64,000 nucleotides of DNA from Streptomyces ortus (GCF_026341275.1 NZ_JAIFZO010000002.1:4742118-4806117); one strand, 5' to 3'. Shown: positions 16,813 to 25,091, numbered from the stretch's first letter. Notes: generated from the sequence alone by a model not told the origin. Made by a program: numbers and translations.

Positions 16813-16972
16813 CGGCTGCGGGCCGACGGCAGTGGGCCGACGCCGACATCAGCGAGGGGCGAGCTGAGGGACGCGCGGGCGTGGGCGCGGCGGGTGTATA
16901 CGGCCTGCGTGCCGTGCGCCTCGCGGCGGCCGACGGCTCCCGACGGCCCGGGGAGCCCGTAACGCGCGTAGA

Positions 16973-16999
16973 GCCGCGGCGCGAAAAAAGCGCCGCGGC
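16973..16999 (-). terminator. hairpin terminator of the ATP-binding protein gene
   Basis: A perfect 10-bp GC stem (16973-16982 with 16990-16999) encloses a GAAAAAA loop; on the minus strand the loop reads TTTTTTC. It lies 4 bp past the stop codon of the ATP-binding gene. As in many Streptomyces terminators there is no T tail. Confidence 0.75.
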
Positions 17000-17002
17000 C
17001 CG

Positions 17003-17500
17003 TCAGGCGGAGGGCCCCAGGCGGAACAGCGCCCACACGACCTTGCCGTTGATCGTGTTGGCGAGCGGGTGCCATCCCCAGCCGTCGGCGAAGGACTCGA
17101 CGAGGAACAGGCCCCGTCCCGACTCGGCCGAGAAGTCGTCGGAGTCGCCCGCGACCGGACTGTCGTGGCTGGGGTCGCGCACCGCGCACACCAGTCTCCC
17201 GGTCCACCGCATCAGGTGCAGCCGCACGGGCGGATCCTGGTCGGCGGAGCGGGGGGCGTCCTCGGGCAGCGCGTGCCGCAGCGCGTTGGTGACGAGTTCC
17301 GAGACCACCAGGCAGACGTCGTCGAAGCGGTTGCCGACGTCCCACTGGTCGAGCGTGCGGCGGGTGAACTGCCGTGCGTCGCGCACCGCTTCGTATCGCG
17401 GCGGGAGGGCGCAGGAGGCCGCGTTGGAGACGGCCGCCGGGTCCAGTGGCGGAAGCCCCTGCCTTAACGGCTCCAGCATGGTCGATCCATTCGTCCCCAT
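17003..17500 (-). CDS. ATP-binding (HATPase_c_2, RsbW-like) regulatory protein
   Basis: A 165-residue GHKL ATPase of the anti-sigma-factor kinase family. The N box is LVVSELVTNALRHA (E68, N72), the G1-like region AVRDPSHDSP, and the G2 region ESGRGLFLVESFADGWGW. It has no dimerisation/histidine domain, so it is of the stand-alone RsbW/SpoIIAB type found by the dozen in Streptomyces; substrates could be an anti-anti-sigma factor or another partner. ATG 17500 has GGGAGTG upstream; ATG 17479 is a second possibility. It belongs with the DUF397 and DUF5753 genes as one regulatory group. Confidence 0.88.
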   Translation of the reverse strand: MGTNGSTMLEPLRQGLPPLDPAAVSNAASCALPPRYEAVRDARQFTRRTLDQWDVGNRFDDVCLVVSELVTNALRHALPEDAPRSADQDPPVRLHLMRWTGRLVCAVRDPSHDSPVAGDSDDFSAESGRGLFLVESFADGWGWHPLANTINGKVVWALFRLGPSA

Positions 17501-17572
17501 GCGAGGCACTCCCGGGGTTCGCGGTCGTTGCGATGCAGCGGTGGCGCGAGACCATCGTTCCGTCTGCGTTCG

Positions 17573-17600
17573 GCAGATGCAAGGGCAGATGCACGTGCAC
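17573..17600 (-). promoter_or_regulatory. second copy of the 28-bp operator
   Basis: Read on the minus strand this matches the 16461-16488 element at 27 of 28 bases, including both TGCATCTGC repeats and the GTGCACGTG end. It lies 72 bp upstream of the ATP-binding gene's ATG. The rest of the 17501-17808 gap is AT-rich by local standards and should hold the divergent promoters of this gene and of the helix-turn-helix regulator; I could not assign hexamers there with confidence. Confidence 0.75.
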
Positions 17601-17808
17601 GCGCCCGAATTGGACCTTCCCATACCGCTTCTTGATACTTTTTTCCGCCATCTCGGCGTCACTTTTCTGGGTCTGGCTTGTCTTCTCCTTGTCGTTTCCT
17701 GTGTAACTCCTCTGAAAGCTTGCCGTTTCTGTAACCGAACGAGTACTGCTTGAAGTGTTTTAGTGGCAGACTGCGGCCCTTGAAGACGGGTTGGGGAGGC
17801 TGGCGAAC

Positions 17809-18669
17809 GTGAGCGCGCAGGAGTCGGGATCGGTGGTACGGCGCATGCTGCTCGGCTCACATCTGAGGCGGCTGCGTGAGTCGCGGGGGATCACCCGGGA
17901 GAAGGCCGGTTACTCGATCCGAGCCTCCGAGTCGAAGATCAGCCGTATGGAGTTGGGCCGGGTGAGCTTCAAGACGAGGGACGTCGAGGATCTGCTGACG
18001 CTCTACGGGATCGCCGACGAGGCCGAGCGCAAGTCACTGCTCTCGCTCGCCAAGGAGGCCAACGTCGCGGGCTGGTGGCACAGTTACTCGGACGTCCTGC
18101 CCAGCTGGTTCCCGACCTATGTGGGACTTGAGGGCGCGGCGGCGACCATCCGTTCGTACGAGGTGCAGTTCGTGCACGGTCTGCTGCAGACCGAGGCGTA
18201 CGCGCACGCCGTCGTCACCCGGGGCATGAGAAGCGCGAGCGCGGCCGACATCGAGCGGCGTGTGGCGCTGCGCCTCGAACGCCAGAAGTACCTCGTGGCG
18301 GAGAGCGCGCCCGAGTTCCATGTCGTGCTGGACGAGGCCGCGTTGCGGCGGCCGTACGGCGACCGCGGCGTCATGCGCGGTCAGCTCCAGCACCTCATCG
18401 ACATCTCCCAGCGCCCCAACGTACGGCTGCAGGTGATGCCGTTCAGCTTCGGCGGGCACGCGGGCGAGAGCGGGGCCTTCACGGTGCTCAGCTTCCCCGA
18501 GTCCGACCTTTCGGACGTGGTCTACCTGGAACAGCTCACCAGTGCGCTGTATCTGGACAAGCGCGAGGACGTCGCCCAGTACGAGAAGGCGATGAAGGAG
18601 CTCCAGCAGGACAGTCCGGGCCCCGACGAGAGCCGCGATTTGCTCAGAGGACTGCTCCAACTCAGTTGA
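17809..18669 (+). CDS. XRE-family regulator with DUF5753 domain
   Basis: A 286-residue protein. The helix-turn-helix is at about 17-50 (HLRRLRESRGITREKAGYSI, then SESKISRMELG). DUF5753 spans about 90-275, with family hallmarks such as the VHGLLQTEAYA segment and RPNVRLQVMPFSFGGHAG. It is WhiJ-like in layout and is the probable reader of the two 28-bp operators at its neighbours (inference). GTG 17809 is chosen for GGGGAGG upstream; a TTG at 17791 overlaps that ribosome site and is rejected. Confidence 0.9.
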   Translation: MSAQESGSVVRRMLLGSHLRRLRESRGITREKAGYSIRASESKISRMELGRVSFKTRDVEDLLTLYGIADEAERKSLLSLAKEANVAGWWHSYSDVLPSWFPTYVGLEGAAATIRSYEVQFVHGLLQTEAYAHAVVTRGMRSASAADIERRVALRLERQKYLVAESAPEFHVVLDEAALRRPYGDRGVMRGQLQHLIDISQRPNVRLQVMPFSFGGHAGESGAFTVLSFPESDLSDVVYLEQLTSALYLDKREDVAQYEKAMKELQQDSPGPDESRDLLRGLLQLS

Positions 18670-18683
18670 AACACCCGTACGAT

Positions 18684-18754
18684 GACATGTGATCAGACCG
18701 TGAAGATGCATGGGCTGTTGCCTCGGGCAGCAAGGGATTGAGGGATCACATGTC
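18684..18754 (+). promoter_or_regulatory. 11-bp inverted repeat sequestering a start codon
   Basis: GACATGTGATC at 18684-18694 is perfectly complementary to GATCACATGTC at 18744-18754, which includes the ATG (18750) of the aldehyde dehydrogenase gene and lies just after its GAGG ribosome site. The 49-nt interval itself holds TTGC...GCAA complementarity. In RNA the pairing would occlude translation initiation. In DNA it could be an operator with distant half-sites. Confidence 0.55.
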
Positions 18755-20213
18755 GTCGTCCTACTTCACCGACCTGGCTCAGCAGTACATCGACGGCCGA
18801 TGGCGTCCGGGTACGGGGTCCTGGGACATCATCGACTTCAATCCGTACGACGGTGAGAAGCTGGCCTCGATCACGATAGCCACGGTCGACGAGGTGGACG
18901 AGGCCTACCGGGCCGCCGCCCGCGCCCAGAGGGAATGGGCGGCGACGAACCCGTACGCGCGGCGGGCCGTGTTCGAGAAGGCGCTGCGGATCGTCGAGGA
19001 GCGCGAGCAGGAGATCGCCGAGGTGATCGTCGCGGAACTGGGCGGCACCCGCCTGAAGGCCGGCTTCGAACTGCACCTCGCCAAGGAGTTCCTGCGCGAG
19101 TCGGTCAACCTCGCGCTGCGGCCCGAGGGGAAGATCATCCCCTCGCCCGGCGACACCAAGGAGAACCGCCTCTACCGCGTCCCGGTCGGCGTCGTCGGTG
19201 TGATCAGCCCCTTCAACTTCCCCTTCCTGCTGTCGCTGAAGTCCGTGGCGCCCGCGCTGGCCCTCGGCAACGGCGTGGTCCTCAAGCCGCACCAGAACAC
19301 CCCGATCGTGGGCGGCTCCCTGGTCGCGAAGATCTTCGAGGACGCGGGCCTGCCGGCCGGCCTGCTCAACGTGGTGATCACCGACATCGCGGAGATCGGC
19401 GACGCCTTCCTCGAGCACCCGGTCCCGAAGGTCATCTCCTTCACCGGCTCCGACAAGGTCGGCCGCCATGTCGCGACCGTCTGCGCCGCGCACTTCAAGC
19501 GCTCGATCCTCGAACTGGGCGGCAACAGCGCCCTGGTGGTCCTGAACGACGCGGACGTCGACTACGCCGTGGACGCCGCGGTCTTCAGCCGGTTCGTGCA
19601 CCAGGGCCAGGTCTGCATGGCCGCGAACCGCGTTCTCGTGGACCGCTCGGTCGAGGCGGAGTTCACCGAGAAGTTCGTGGCGAAGGTGAAGTCCCTCAAG
19701 GTCGGCGACCCGAGCGACCCGGAGACCGTCATCGGCCCGGTCATCAACTCCTCGCAGGCGGACGCCCTTTCGTCCGTCGTGAGCCAGGCGCTCGCCGAGG
19801 GCGCGACCGCGCTCGTGCGGGGCACCACCACCGACAACCTCGTCGAGCCGACCGTGCTGACCGGTGTGCCCGCCGAGTCCGACCTCCTCCGGCAGGAGAT
19901 CTTCGGCCCCGTCGCGCTCCTCGTGCCGTTCGACGGCGAGGAGGAGGCGGTACGGATCGTCAACGACACCCCGTACGGGCTGAGCGGCGCCGTGCACACC
20001 GCCGACGTCGAGCGCGGTGTCTCCTTCGCCAAGCAGATCGACACGGGCATGTTCCACGTGAACGACGGCACCGTGCACGACGAGCCGCTGGTCCCCTTCG
20101 GCGGCGAGAAGTCCTCGGGCGTGGGCCGGCTGAACGGCGAGGGCACGGTCGAGGCGTTCACCACCCAGAAGTGGATCTCGGTCCAGCACGGCCGCAGCGC
20201 CTTCCCCTTCTGA
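18750..20213 (+). CDS. NAD(P)-dependent aldehyde dehydrogenase (benzaldehyde/vanillin type)
   Basis: A 487-residue ALDH-superfamily enzyme oxidising an aldehyde to the acid. The general base is E255 in LELGGNS and the catalytic nucleophile C289 in HQGQVCMAANR; the cofactor region includes SPFNFPFLLSLK and FTGSDKVGRHVA. The overall sequence is of the aromatic aldehyde (benzaldehyde/vanillin) dehydrogenase group, but substrate cannot be fixed from sequence. ATG 18750 follows TTGAGGGATCAC. It is monocistronic or co-transcribed with the regulator 81 bp upstream. Confidence 0.9.
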   Translation: MSSSYFTDLAQQYIDGRWRPGTGSWDIIDFNPYDGEKLASITIATVDEVDEAYRAAARAQREWAATNPYARRAVFEKALRIVEEREQEIAEVIVAELGGTRLKAGFELHLAKEFLRESVNLALRPEGKIIPSPGDTKENRLYRVPVGVVGVISPFNFPFLLSLKSVAPALALGNGVVLKPHQNTPIVGGSLVAKIFEDAGLPAGLLNVVITDIAEIGDAFLEHPVPKVISFTGSDKVGRHVATVCAAHFKRSILELGGNSALVVLNDADVDYAVDAAVFSRFVHQGQVCMAANRVLVDRSVEAEFTEKFVAKVKSLKVGDPSDPETVIGPVINSSQADALSSVVSQALAEGATALVRGTTTDNLVEPTVLTGVPAESDLLRQEIFGPVALLVPFDGEEEAVRIVNDTPYGLSGAVHTADVERGVSFAKQIDTGMFHVNDGTVHDEPLVPFGGEKSSGVGRLNGEGTVEAFTTQKWISVQHGRSAFPF

Positions 20214-20248
20214 GCGGCCCCTGGCTAGTTCTGCCCAGTTCTGGTTTG

Positions 20249-20268
20249 TTCTGAGTATTTCTGAGTAT
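20249..20268 (+). repeat. tandem TTCTGAGTAT repeats before padR
   Basis: Two exact 10-bp repeats lie in an AT-rich stretch 79 bp upstream of the PadR start, preceded by looser CAGTTCTG copies (20225-20243). Regular spacing of one helical turn suggests a binding array for the adjacent PadR regulator, but no palindrome typical of PadR operators (ATGT-N8-ACAT) is seen. Confidence 0.4.
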
Positions 20269-20346
20269 TTCCGTGCCGACAGATCGGCGCCGGGTCCCGG
20301 TGGGCCCGGCGCCCGCGGCGTCTCCTGGCGTCCTACGCTTGACCGC

Positions 20347-21003
20347 ATGTCAGCGATCCGCCTCCTCGTCCTCGGTGCCGTACGCCAGCACGGCCGGGCC
20401 CACGGCTACCAGGTGCGCAACGACCTGGAGTACTGGGGCGCGCACGAGTGGTCCAACGCCAAGCCGGGCTCGATCTACCACGCGCTCAAGCAGATGGCGA
20501 AGCAGGGAATGCTGATCGCCCACGAGATCGCGCCCTCCACGGTCGGCGGTCCGCCGCGCACGGAGTACGAGATCACCGAGAAGGGCACGGCGGAGTACCT
20601 CACCCTTCTGCGCGAGTCCCTGACCTCGTACGACCAGAAGCCGGACGTCCTCTCCGCGGCGCTCGGCTTCGTGGTGGACCTCGGCCGCGAGGAGGCGCTC
20701 GAACTCCTGGAGGAGCGGGTGCGGGGCATCGAGGAGTGGCGCACGGCCGTCACCGAGCACTATGTGCCGGACGACGGGCCCGGCCAGCTCGGCCACATCG
20801 GCGAGATCATGAACTTCTGGGTCCACTCCGCCGACAGCGGCGCCGAGTGGACGCGCGGCCTGATCCAGCGGATCAAGGGCGGCGCGTACACCTTCGCGGG
20901 CGAGGGCGAGCCGTTCGTGGGGGTGCTCTCCGAGGGCGAGGAGAACCCGTATCGCACCGATGAAAGCCTCAGTGATGAAAGCCTCAGTGATGGAAGCCGG
21001 TAG
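20347..21003 (+). CDS. PadR-family transcriptional regulator
   Basis: A 218-residue protein. The N-terminal winged helix (about 1-85) includes the PadR signature SAIRLLVLGAVRQHGRAHGY and KPGSIYHALKQMAKQGMLI, and the C-terminal region (about 95-200) is helical and provides dimerisation and ligand contact. PadR proteins repress stress, multidrug or phenolic-acid genes; the preceding aldehyde dehydrogenase gene is a possible target (inference). The tail carries a DESLSDESLSDGS repeat. It ends 20 bp inside the convergent gadB gene. Confidence 0.9.
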   Translation: MSAIRLLVLGAVRQHGRAHGYQVRNDLEYWGAHEWSNAKPGSIYHALKQMAKQGMLIAHEIAPSTVGGPPRTEYEITEKGTAEYLTLLRESLTSYDQKPDVLSAALGFVVDLGREEALELLEERVRGIEEWRTAVTEHYVPDDGPGQLGHIGEIMNFWVHSADSGAEWTRGLIQRIKGGAYTFAGEGEPFVGVLSEGEENPYRTDESLSDESLSDGSR

Positions 21004-22390
21004 CCGCCTCCTTGTCCCTCGTCAGGGGCCGTGACTGGCAGCGCAGCTCGGGCAGCAGGCGGCGCAGGTCCTCCAGGAACAGCTGGGTGAGGTCCGAGGA
21101 GAAGCCGTTGCGGCACACCACCCGCAGTACGGACAGGTCCTCACGGTTCGCGGGGAAGGTGTACGCGGGCAGCAGCCAGCCCCGCTCCCGCATGCGCCGG
21201 GACACGTCGAAGACGTCGAACGCGGTGACATCCGGAGCGGTGGTGAACGCGAACACCGGCAGCTGATCACCCCGGGTGAGCAACCGGAACTCGTCCAGGG
21301 CCCCGATCCGCTCGGCGAGCCCCATGGCGACGTCCCGGGTCGTCTGCTGGACGGCCCGGTAGCCCTCCCGGCCCAGCCGCAGGAACGTGTAGTACTGCGC
21401 CACCACCTGGGCCCCGGGACGGGAGAAGTTGAGGGCGAAGGTCGGCATGTCGCCGCCCAGGTAGTTCACCCGGAATACCAGTTCCTCCGGCAGCTCGGCG
21501 GGCGAGCGCCACAGCGCCCAGCCGACACCCGGGTAGACCAGCCCGTACTTGTGCCCCGAGGTGTTGATGGAGGCCACCCGCGGCAGCCGGAAGTCCCAGA
21601 CCAGGTCCTCGTCGACGAAGGGCGCCACCATCGCGCCGGACGCGCCGTCCACGTGCACGGGGATGTCCAGGCCGGTGCGCTCCTGCAACTCGTCCAGCGC
21701 GGCGCACAGTTCGGCGACCGGCTCGTACGACCCGTCGAAGGTGGAGCCGAGCACGCCGACGACCCCGATGGTGTTCTCGTCGCACAGCTCGGCAGCGGCC
21801 CGCGGGTCGAGGTGGAAGCGGTCGCCCTCCATGGGCACCTGGCGGGCCTCCACCTCCCAGAAATTGCAGAACTTGTCCCAGCAGACCTGCACGTTGACGC
21901 CCATGACGAGGTTCGGGCGGGCGCCCGGATACCGGTCCGCGTTGCGCTCGGCCCAGCGGCGCTTGAGCGCCATGCCGGCGAGCATGCACGCCTCGCTCGA
22001 CCCGGTCGTCGAACACCCGACGGCGGCGGCCGGATCCGGCGCGTTCCACAGATCGGCGAGCATCGCCACGCACCTGCGCTCCAGCTCGGCCGTGCGCGGG
22101 TACTCGTCCTTGTCGATCATGTTCTTGTCGCGGCACTCACCGAGCAGTATGTCGGCCTGCGGCTCCATCCAGGTGGTGACGAAGGTCGCGAGGTTGAGCC
22201 GGGAGTTGCCGTCCAGCATCAGCTCGTCGTGCACCAGCTGGTAGGCGGTGGAGGGGGCCAGCGGTCCGTCGGGCAGCCGGTGCTGGGGCGGGGCCTCGGT
22301 CATGCCGTCGACCGGATTGGCCGCCCCGTAGAAGGGGTTGACGGTCGAGGGGTGCTCGTCGGACTTCGCGGGGCCTTTGTGCAGCGCCAT
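20984..22390 (-). CDS. gadB: glutamate decarboxylase
   Basis: A 468-residue pyridoxal-phosphate enzyme converting glutamate to 4-aminobutyrate and CO2. The PLP lysine is K281 in the motif INTSGHKYGLVYPG; HVDGASG at 247-252 and CSTTGSSEA near 126-134 are also characteristic. Length matches bacterial GadB. It is cytosolic and contributes to acid resistance or GABA metabolism. ATG 22390 has GGAGG 4 nt upstream. No GadC antiporter gene is nearby. It is divergent from tipA across a spacer containing a palindrome and 12-bp repeats. Confidence 0.93.
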   Translation of the reverse strand: MALHKGPAKSDEHPSTVNPFYGAANPVDGMTEAPPQHRLPDGPLAPSTAYQLVHDELMLDGNSRLNLATFVTTWMEPQADILLGECRDKNMIDKDEYPRTAELERRCVAMLADLWNAPDPAAAVGCSTTGSSEACMLAGMALKRRWAERNADRYPGARPNLVMGVNVQVCWDKFCNFWEVEARQVPMEGDRFHLDPRAAAELCDENTIGVVGVLGSTFDGSYEPVAELCAALDELQERTGLDIPVHVDGASGAMVAPFVDEDLVWDFRLPRVASINTSGHKYGLVYPGVGWALWRSPAELPEELVFRVNYLGGDMPTFALNFSRPGAQVVAQYYTFLRLGREGYRAVQQTTRDVAMGLAERIGALDEFRLLTRGDQLPVFAFTTAPDVTAFDVFDVSRRMRERGWLLPAYTFPANREDLSVLRVVCRNGFSSDLTQLFLEDLRRLLPELRCQSRPLTRDKEAATGFHH

Positions 22391-22507
22391 GGTGCCTCCG
22401 GTCGTCTGGGCAGAGCCAGGGTTCGAGGGTCCGGAACTCCATCGTGGGCCACCCCTCGCCAAAAGGGGGTAGAACCGGCTCGGCGCGCGAGGGATCTCCC
22501 GCTTGCA

Positions 22508-22640
22508 CCTCACGTGACGTGAGGCGTCAGCCTGGACCGCGTACCGAGCGGTGTACGAGAAGACCGTGTACCGAGCGGAGTACGGAGAAGGCCGCGTACC
22601 GAGCCGCGTACCGAGCCGCGTACCGAGCCGCGTACCGAGC
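22508..22640. promoter_or_regulatory. palindrome and 12-bp repeats in the gadB-tipA spacer
   Basis: CCTCACG-TGA-CGTGAGG at 22508-22524 is a perfect inverted repeat. Further on, CGCGTACCGAGC is repeated four times without change at 22593-22640, flanked by looser GTACCGAGCGG and GTACGGAGAAG copies from 22541 to about 22660. The array ends just before the tipA ribosome site. Either element may be read by TipA, which binds inverted repeats at its own promoter in S. lividans. Confidence 0.6.
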
Positions 22641-22668
22641 CGTGTACGGAGAAGAGGGAGCGGAGATC

Positions 22669-23427
22669 GTGAGCCACCCCGTGGGACAGGTCGCCGGTTT
22701 CACCGGAGTGACGGTGCGGACGCTGCACCACTACGACGAGATCGGGCTGCTCGTGCCGAGCGGGCGCAGTCACGCGGGCCACCGGCGCTACAGCGACGCC
22801 GACCTCGACCGGCTGCAGCAGATCCTGTTCTACCGGGAGCTGGGGTTTCCGCTCGACCAGGTCGCGGCCCTGCTCGACGACCCGCGGGCCGACCCGCGCG
22901 AGCACCTGCGCCGGCAGCACGACCTGCTGACCGACCGGATCGAGAAGCTGCGGAAGATGGCCGCGGCCGTGGAACACGCCATGGAGGCACGCACGATGGG
23001 CATCGACCTCACACCCGAGGAAAAGTTCGAGGTCTTCGGGGGCAAGGACCCCGAGGAGCACGCCGAGGAGGCCGAGAGCCGCTGGGGCGGCACGGACGCG
23101 TACGCCGAGTCGCAGCGCCGCACCTCCCGTTACGGCAAGGACGACTGGCAGCGCATGCGGGCCGAGACCGCCGCCTGGGGCGGGCGCTACGACGCCCTCA
23201 TGGTGTCCGGCGAACCCGCCACGGGGGAGCCCGCCATTGACATGGCCGAGGAACACCGGCAGCACATCACCCGCTGGTTCTACGCGTGCTCGTACGACAT
23301 CCATCGCGGGCTCGGCGAGATGTACGTGTCCGACGAACGGTTCAGGGCGTTCTACGACGCCCTGCGCCCGGGGCTCGCCGAGCACCTCAGGGACGCGATC
23401 GCGGCGAACGCGGCACGACACGCGTGA
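22669..23427 (+). CDS. tipA: MerR-family thiopeptide-responsive regulator TipAL
   Basis: A 252-residue protein, one shorter than the S. lividans TipAL I recall. The MerR winged helix is at 1-75 (GVTVRTLHHYDEIGLLVPSG), a dimerisation coiled coil at 76-108, and the TipAS drug-binding domain at 110-252 (MGIDLTPEEKFEVFG onwards). Thiostrepton-type peptides bind TipAS and activate the tipA promoter. C207 is the only cysteine and so the candidate site for covalent capture of dehydroalanine-containing peptides. GTG 22669 is chosen for homology and for AGGGAG upstream, although the frame remains open through the 12-bp repeats before it. Confidence 0.92.
   Translation: MSHPVGQVAGFTGVTVRTLHHYDEIGLLVPSGRSHAGHRRYSDADLDRLQQILFYRELGFPLDQVAALLDDPRADPREHLRRQHDLLTDRIEKLRKMAAAVEHAMEARTMGIDLTPEEKFEVFGGKDPEEHAEEAESRWGGTDAYAESQRRTSRYGKDDWQRMRAETAAWGGRYDALMVSGEPATGEPAIDMAEEHRQHITRWFYACSYDIHRGLGEMYVSDERFRAFYDALRPGLAEHLRDAIAANAARHA
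22996..23427 (+). CDS. tipA: TipAS, internal translation product of tipA
   Basis: An in-frame ATG at codon 110 of TipAL is preceded by GGAGG at 22983-22987, an ideal 8-nt spacing. It would yield a 143-residue protein of the drug-binding domain alone. In S. lividans the same codon position starts TipAS, which is made in excess and sequesters thiopeptides. Conservation of both the start and its ribosome site argues that the dual product is retained here. Confidence 0.75.
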   Translation: MGIDLTPEEKFEVFGGKDPEEHAEEAESRWGGTDAYAESQRRTSRYGKDDWQRMRAETAAWGGRYDALMVSGEPATGEPAIDMAEEHRQHITRWFYACSYDIHRGLGEMYVSDERFRAFYDALRPGLAEHLRDAIAANAARHA

Positions 23428-23550
23428 CAGCCGGGCCATGACAGTCGGGCAAAGAGTGTCGGGCAAGGAGTGTGGGTCAAGGAGTGCCTGGTAAGGGGCG
23501 CCCGCATTGGCGGACACCCCTTACCCGGCACCCCTTACCGACCGGTCGCG

Positions 23551-23916
23551 CTACTCCTTGACCATCACCACGGCCGTGCCGTACGCGCACACCTCCGTGC
23601 CCACGTCCTGCGCGTCCGTCACGTCGAAGCGGAACATCAGCACGCCGTTGGCGCCCCGTGCCCGTGCCTGCTCGACGAGCCGTTCCATGGCCTGGTTGCG
23701 GGTCTCCACCAAGGTCTTGGTGAGGCCCTTCAACTCGCCGCCGATCATCGACTTCAGCCCCGCGCCGATCTGGCTGCCCAGATGCCTGGAGCGGACGGTC
23801 AGCCCGAAGACCTCACCGATGACCTGCTCGACCCGGTAACCGGGTACGTCGTTCGTCGTCACGACCAGCACGTCGGGCGCAGGGCCCTGACCGCCGCCGT
23901 ATTCTTCGATACCCAT
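23551..23916 (-). CDS. YbjQ/UPF0145 family protein
   Basis: A 121-residue protein of the YbjQ family, which forms homo-oligomeric beta barrels. Conserved stretches are VLVVTTNDVPGYRVEQVIG, then RSRHLGSQIGAGLKSMIGGE, then ARGANGVLMFRFDV. It is called heavy-metal-binding in some databases, but function is unproven. The ATG at 23916 gives the usual N terminus. Confidence 0.88.
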   Translation of the reverse strand: MGIEEYGGGQGPAPDVLVVTTNDVPGYRVEQVIGEVFGLTVRSRHLGSQIGAGLKSMIGGELKGLTKTLVETRNQAMERLVEQARARGANGVLMFRFDVTDAQDVGTEVCAYGTAVVMVKE

Positions 23917-24058
23917 GGCCCACAGCTTTGTCCCAGTCGGGGCACAGTGCATCCTGTAGGAGCCGGTGGAACCTGGTCAGTCCGTGGCGCGTTGATAACT
24001 TTGGTCGGCCACACCTTCGCCCGCCGCCGCATCCACCACCCCTCAGGAGCCCGGAAAC

Positions 24059-25084
24059 GTGACGACGCTTGCCCTTGGCCCAAGCTGGTTGGATCCGGAC
24101 TACCTGCTGGACTCGTTCGGCATCTGGGGCCTGCTCCTGATCGTCTTCGCCGAGTCGGGCCTGCTCATCGGCTTCTTCCTGCCGGGTGACTCGCTGCTGT
24201 TCACGGCGGGCATGCTGATCACCGCCGGCACCCTGGACTTCCCGCTGTGGGCCGCGATCGCGCTGATCTGTGTCGCCGCGATCCTCGGCGACCAGGCGGG
24301 CTACATGTTCGGCAAGAAGGTCGGCCCGTCGCTCTTCACCCGGCCGGACTCCCGCCTCTTCAAGCAGGAGAACGTCACCAAGGCACACGAGTTCTTCGAG
24401 AAGTACGGCCCGAAGTCGCTGGTGCTGGCCCGTTTCGTGCCGGTCGTGCGCACGTTCACGCCGATCATCGCCGGCGTCAGCGGCATGAAGTACCGCTCGT
24501 TCCTGACCTTCAACGTGATCGGCGGCGTCCTGTGGGGCGCGGGCGTCACGGCGCTCGGGTCCTGGCTCGGCCGCATCGAGTTCGTCCACAAGAACATCGA
24601 GCCGATCCTGCTCCTGATCGTCTTCATCTCGGTGGTCCCGATCATCATCGAGTTCCTGCGCGCCCGCGGAAAGTCCAAGAAGAACGGCGCGGACGGACCG
24701 GCGGCCGAGCCCCAGGCCGGTCACGCCCCGCAGGCGGCCCCCGTCATGGACGACCGCACGGCCCAGCTCCGCCAGATCCCGCAGCCCCACCAGAACGGCT
24801 ACGACCAGCGGTACGGTCCCCAGCACGGCCAGGACCAGGGTTACGGCGACCAGGGCGGCCGGCAGCACGACCAGTACGGCAACCAGAACCACGGCCAGAA
24901 CCAGGACTACTACCAGCAGCAGCCATACGGGCAGGACCAGAACTACGGCCAACAGCAGTGGCAGTACCCCGAGGAGCAGCAGCAGTACCCGCAGCCGTAC
25001 CAGCAGGGACAGCACGGCCAGCACCAGCAGGGTCAGCACGGCCAGCAGCAGTACCCGTACGGCCAGGAGTATCCGAGGAACTGA
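24059..25084 (+). CDS. DedA-family membrane protein with Q/Y/G-rich tail
   Basis: A 341-residue protein. The first 205 residues are a typical DedA/SNARE-associated protein with about five hydrophobic segments; signatures are FLPGDSLLFTAG, GDQAGYMFGKKVG, and the FVPVVRTFTPIIAGVSGM motif with the conserved Arg pair. DedA proteins act in undecaprenyl-phosphate or phospholipid flipping and membrane homeostasis. Residues about 245-341 form a low-complexity cytosolic tail made of Gln, Tyr, Gly, His and Asn (QQGQHGQHQQGQHGQQQ), unlike ordinary DedA proteins and prion-like in composition. GTG start after AGGAG. Confidence 0.9.
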   Translation: MTTLALGPSWLDPDYLLDSFGIWGLLLIVFAESGLLIGFFLPGDSLLFTAGMLITAGTLDFPLWAAIALICVAAILGDQAGYMFGKKVGPSLFTRPDSRLFKQENVTKAHEFFEKYGPKSLVLARFVPVVRTFTPIIAGVSGMKYRSFLTFNVIGGVLWGAGVTALGSWLGRIEFVHKNIEPILLLIVFISVVPIIIEFLRARGKSKKNGADGPAAEPQAGHAPQAAPVMDDRTAQLRQIPQPHQNGYDQRYGPQHGQDQGYGDQGGRQHDQYGNQNHGQNQDYYQQQPYGQDQNYGQQQWQYPEEQQQYPQPYQQGQHGQHQQGQHGQQQYPYGQEYPRN

Positions 25085-25091
25085 CCGGGTC

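Noticed and set aside
22593..22640. Possible CRISPR array at the 12-bp repeats
   Set aside because: Units are contiguous with no spacers, too short, and there are no cas genes.
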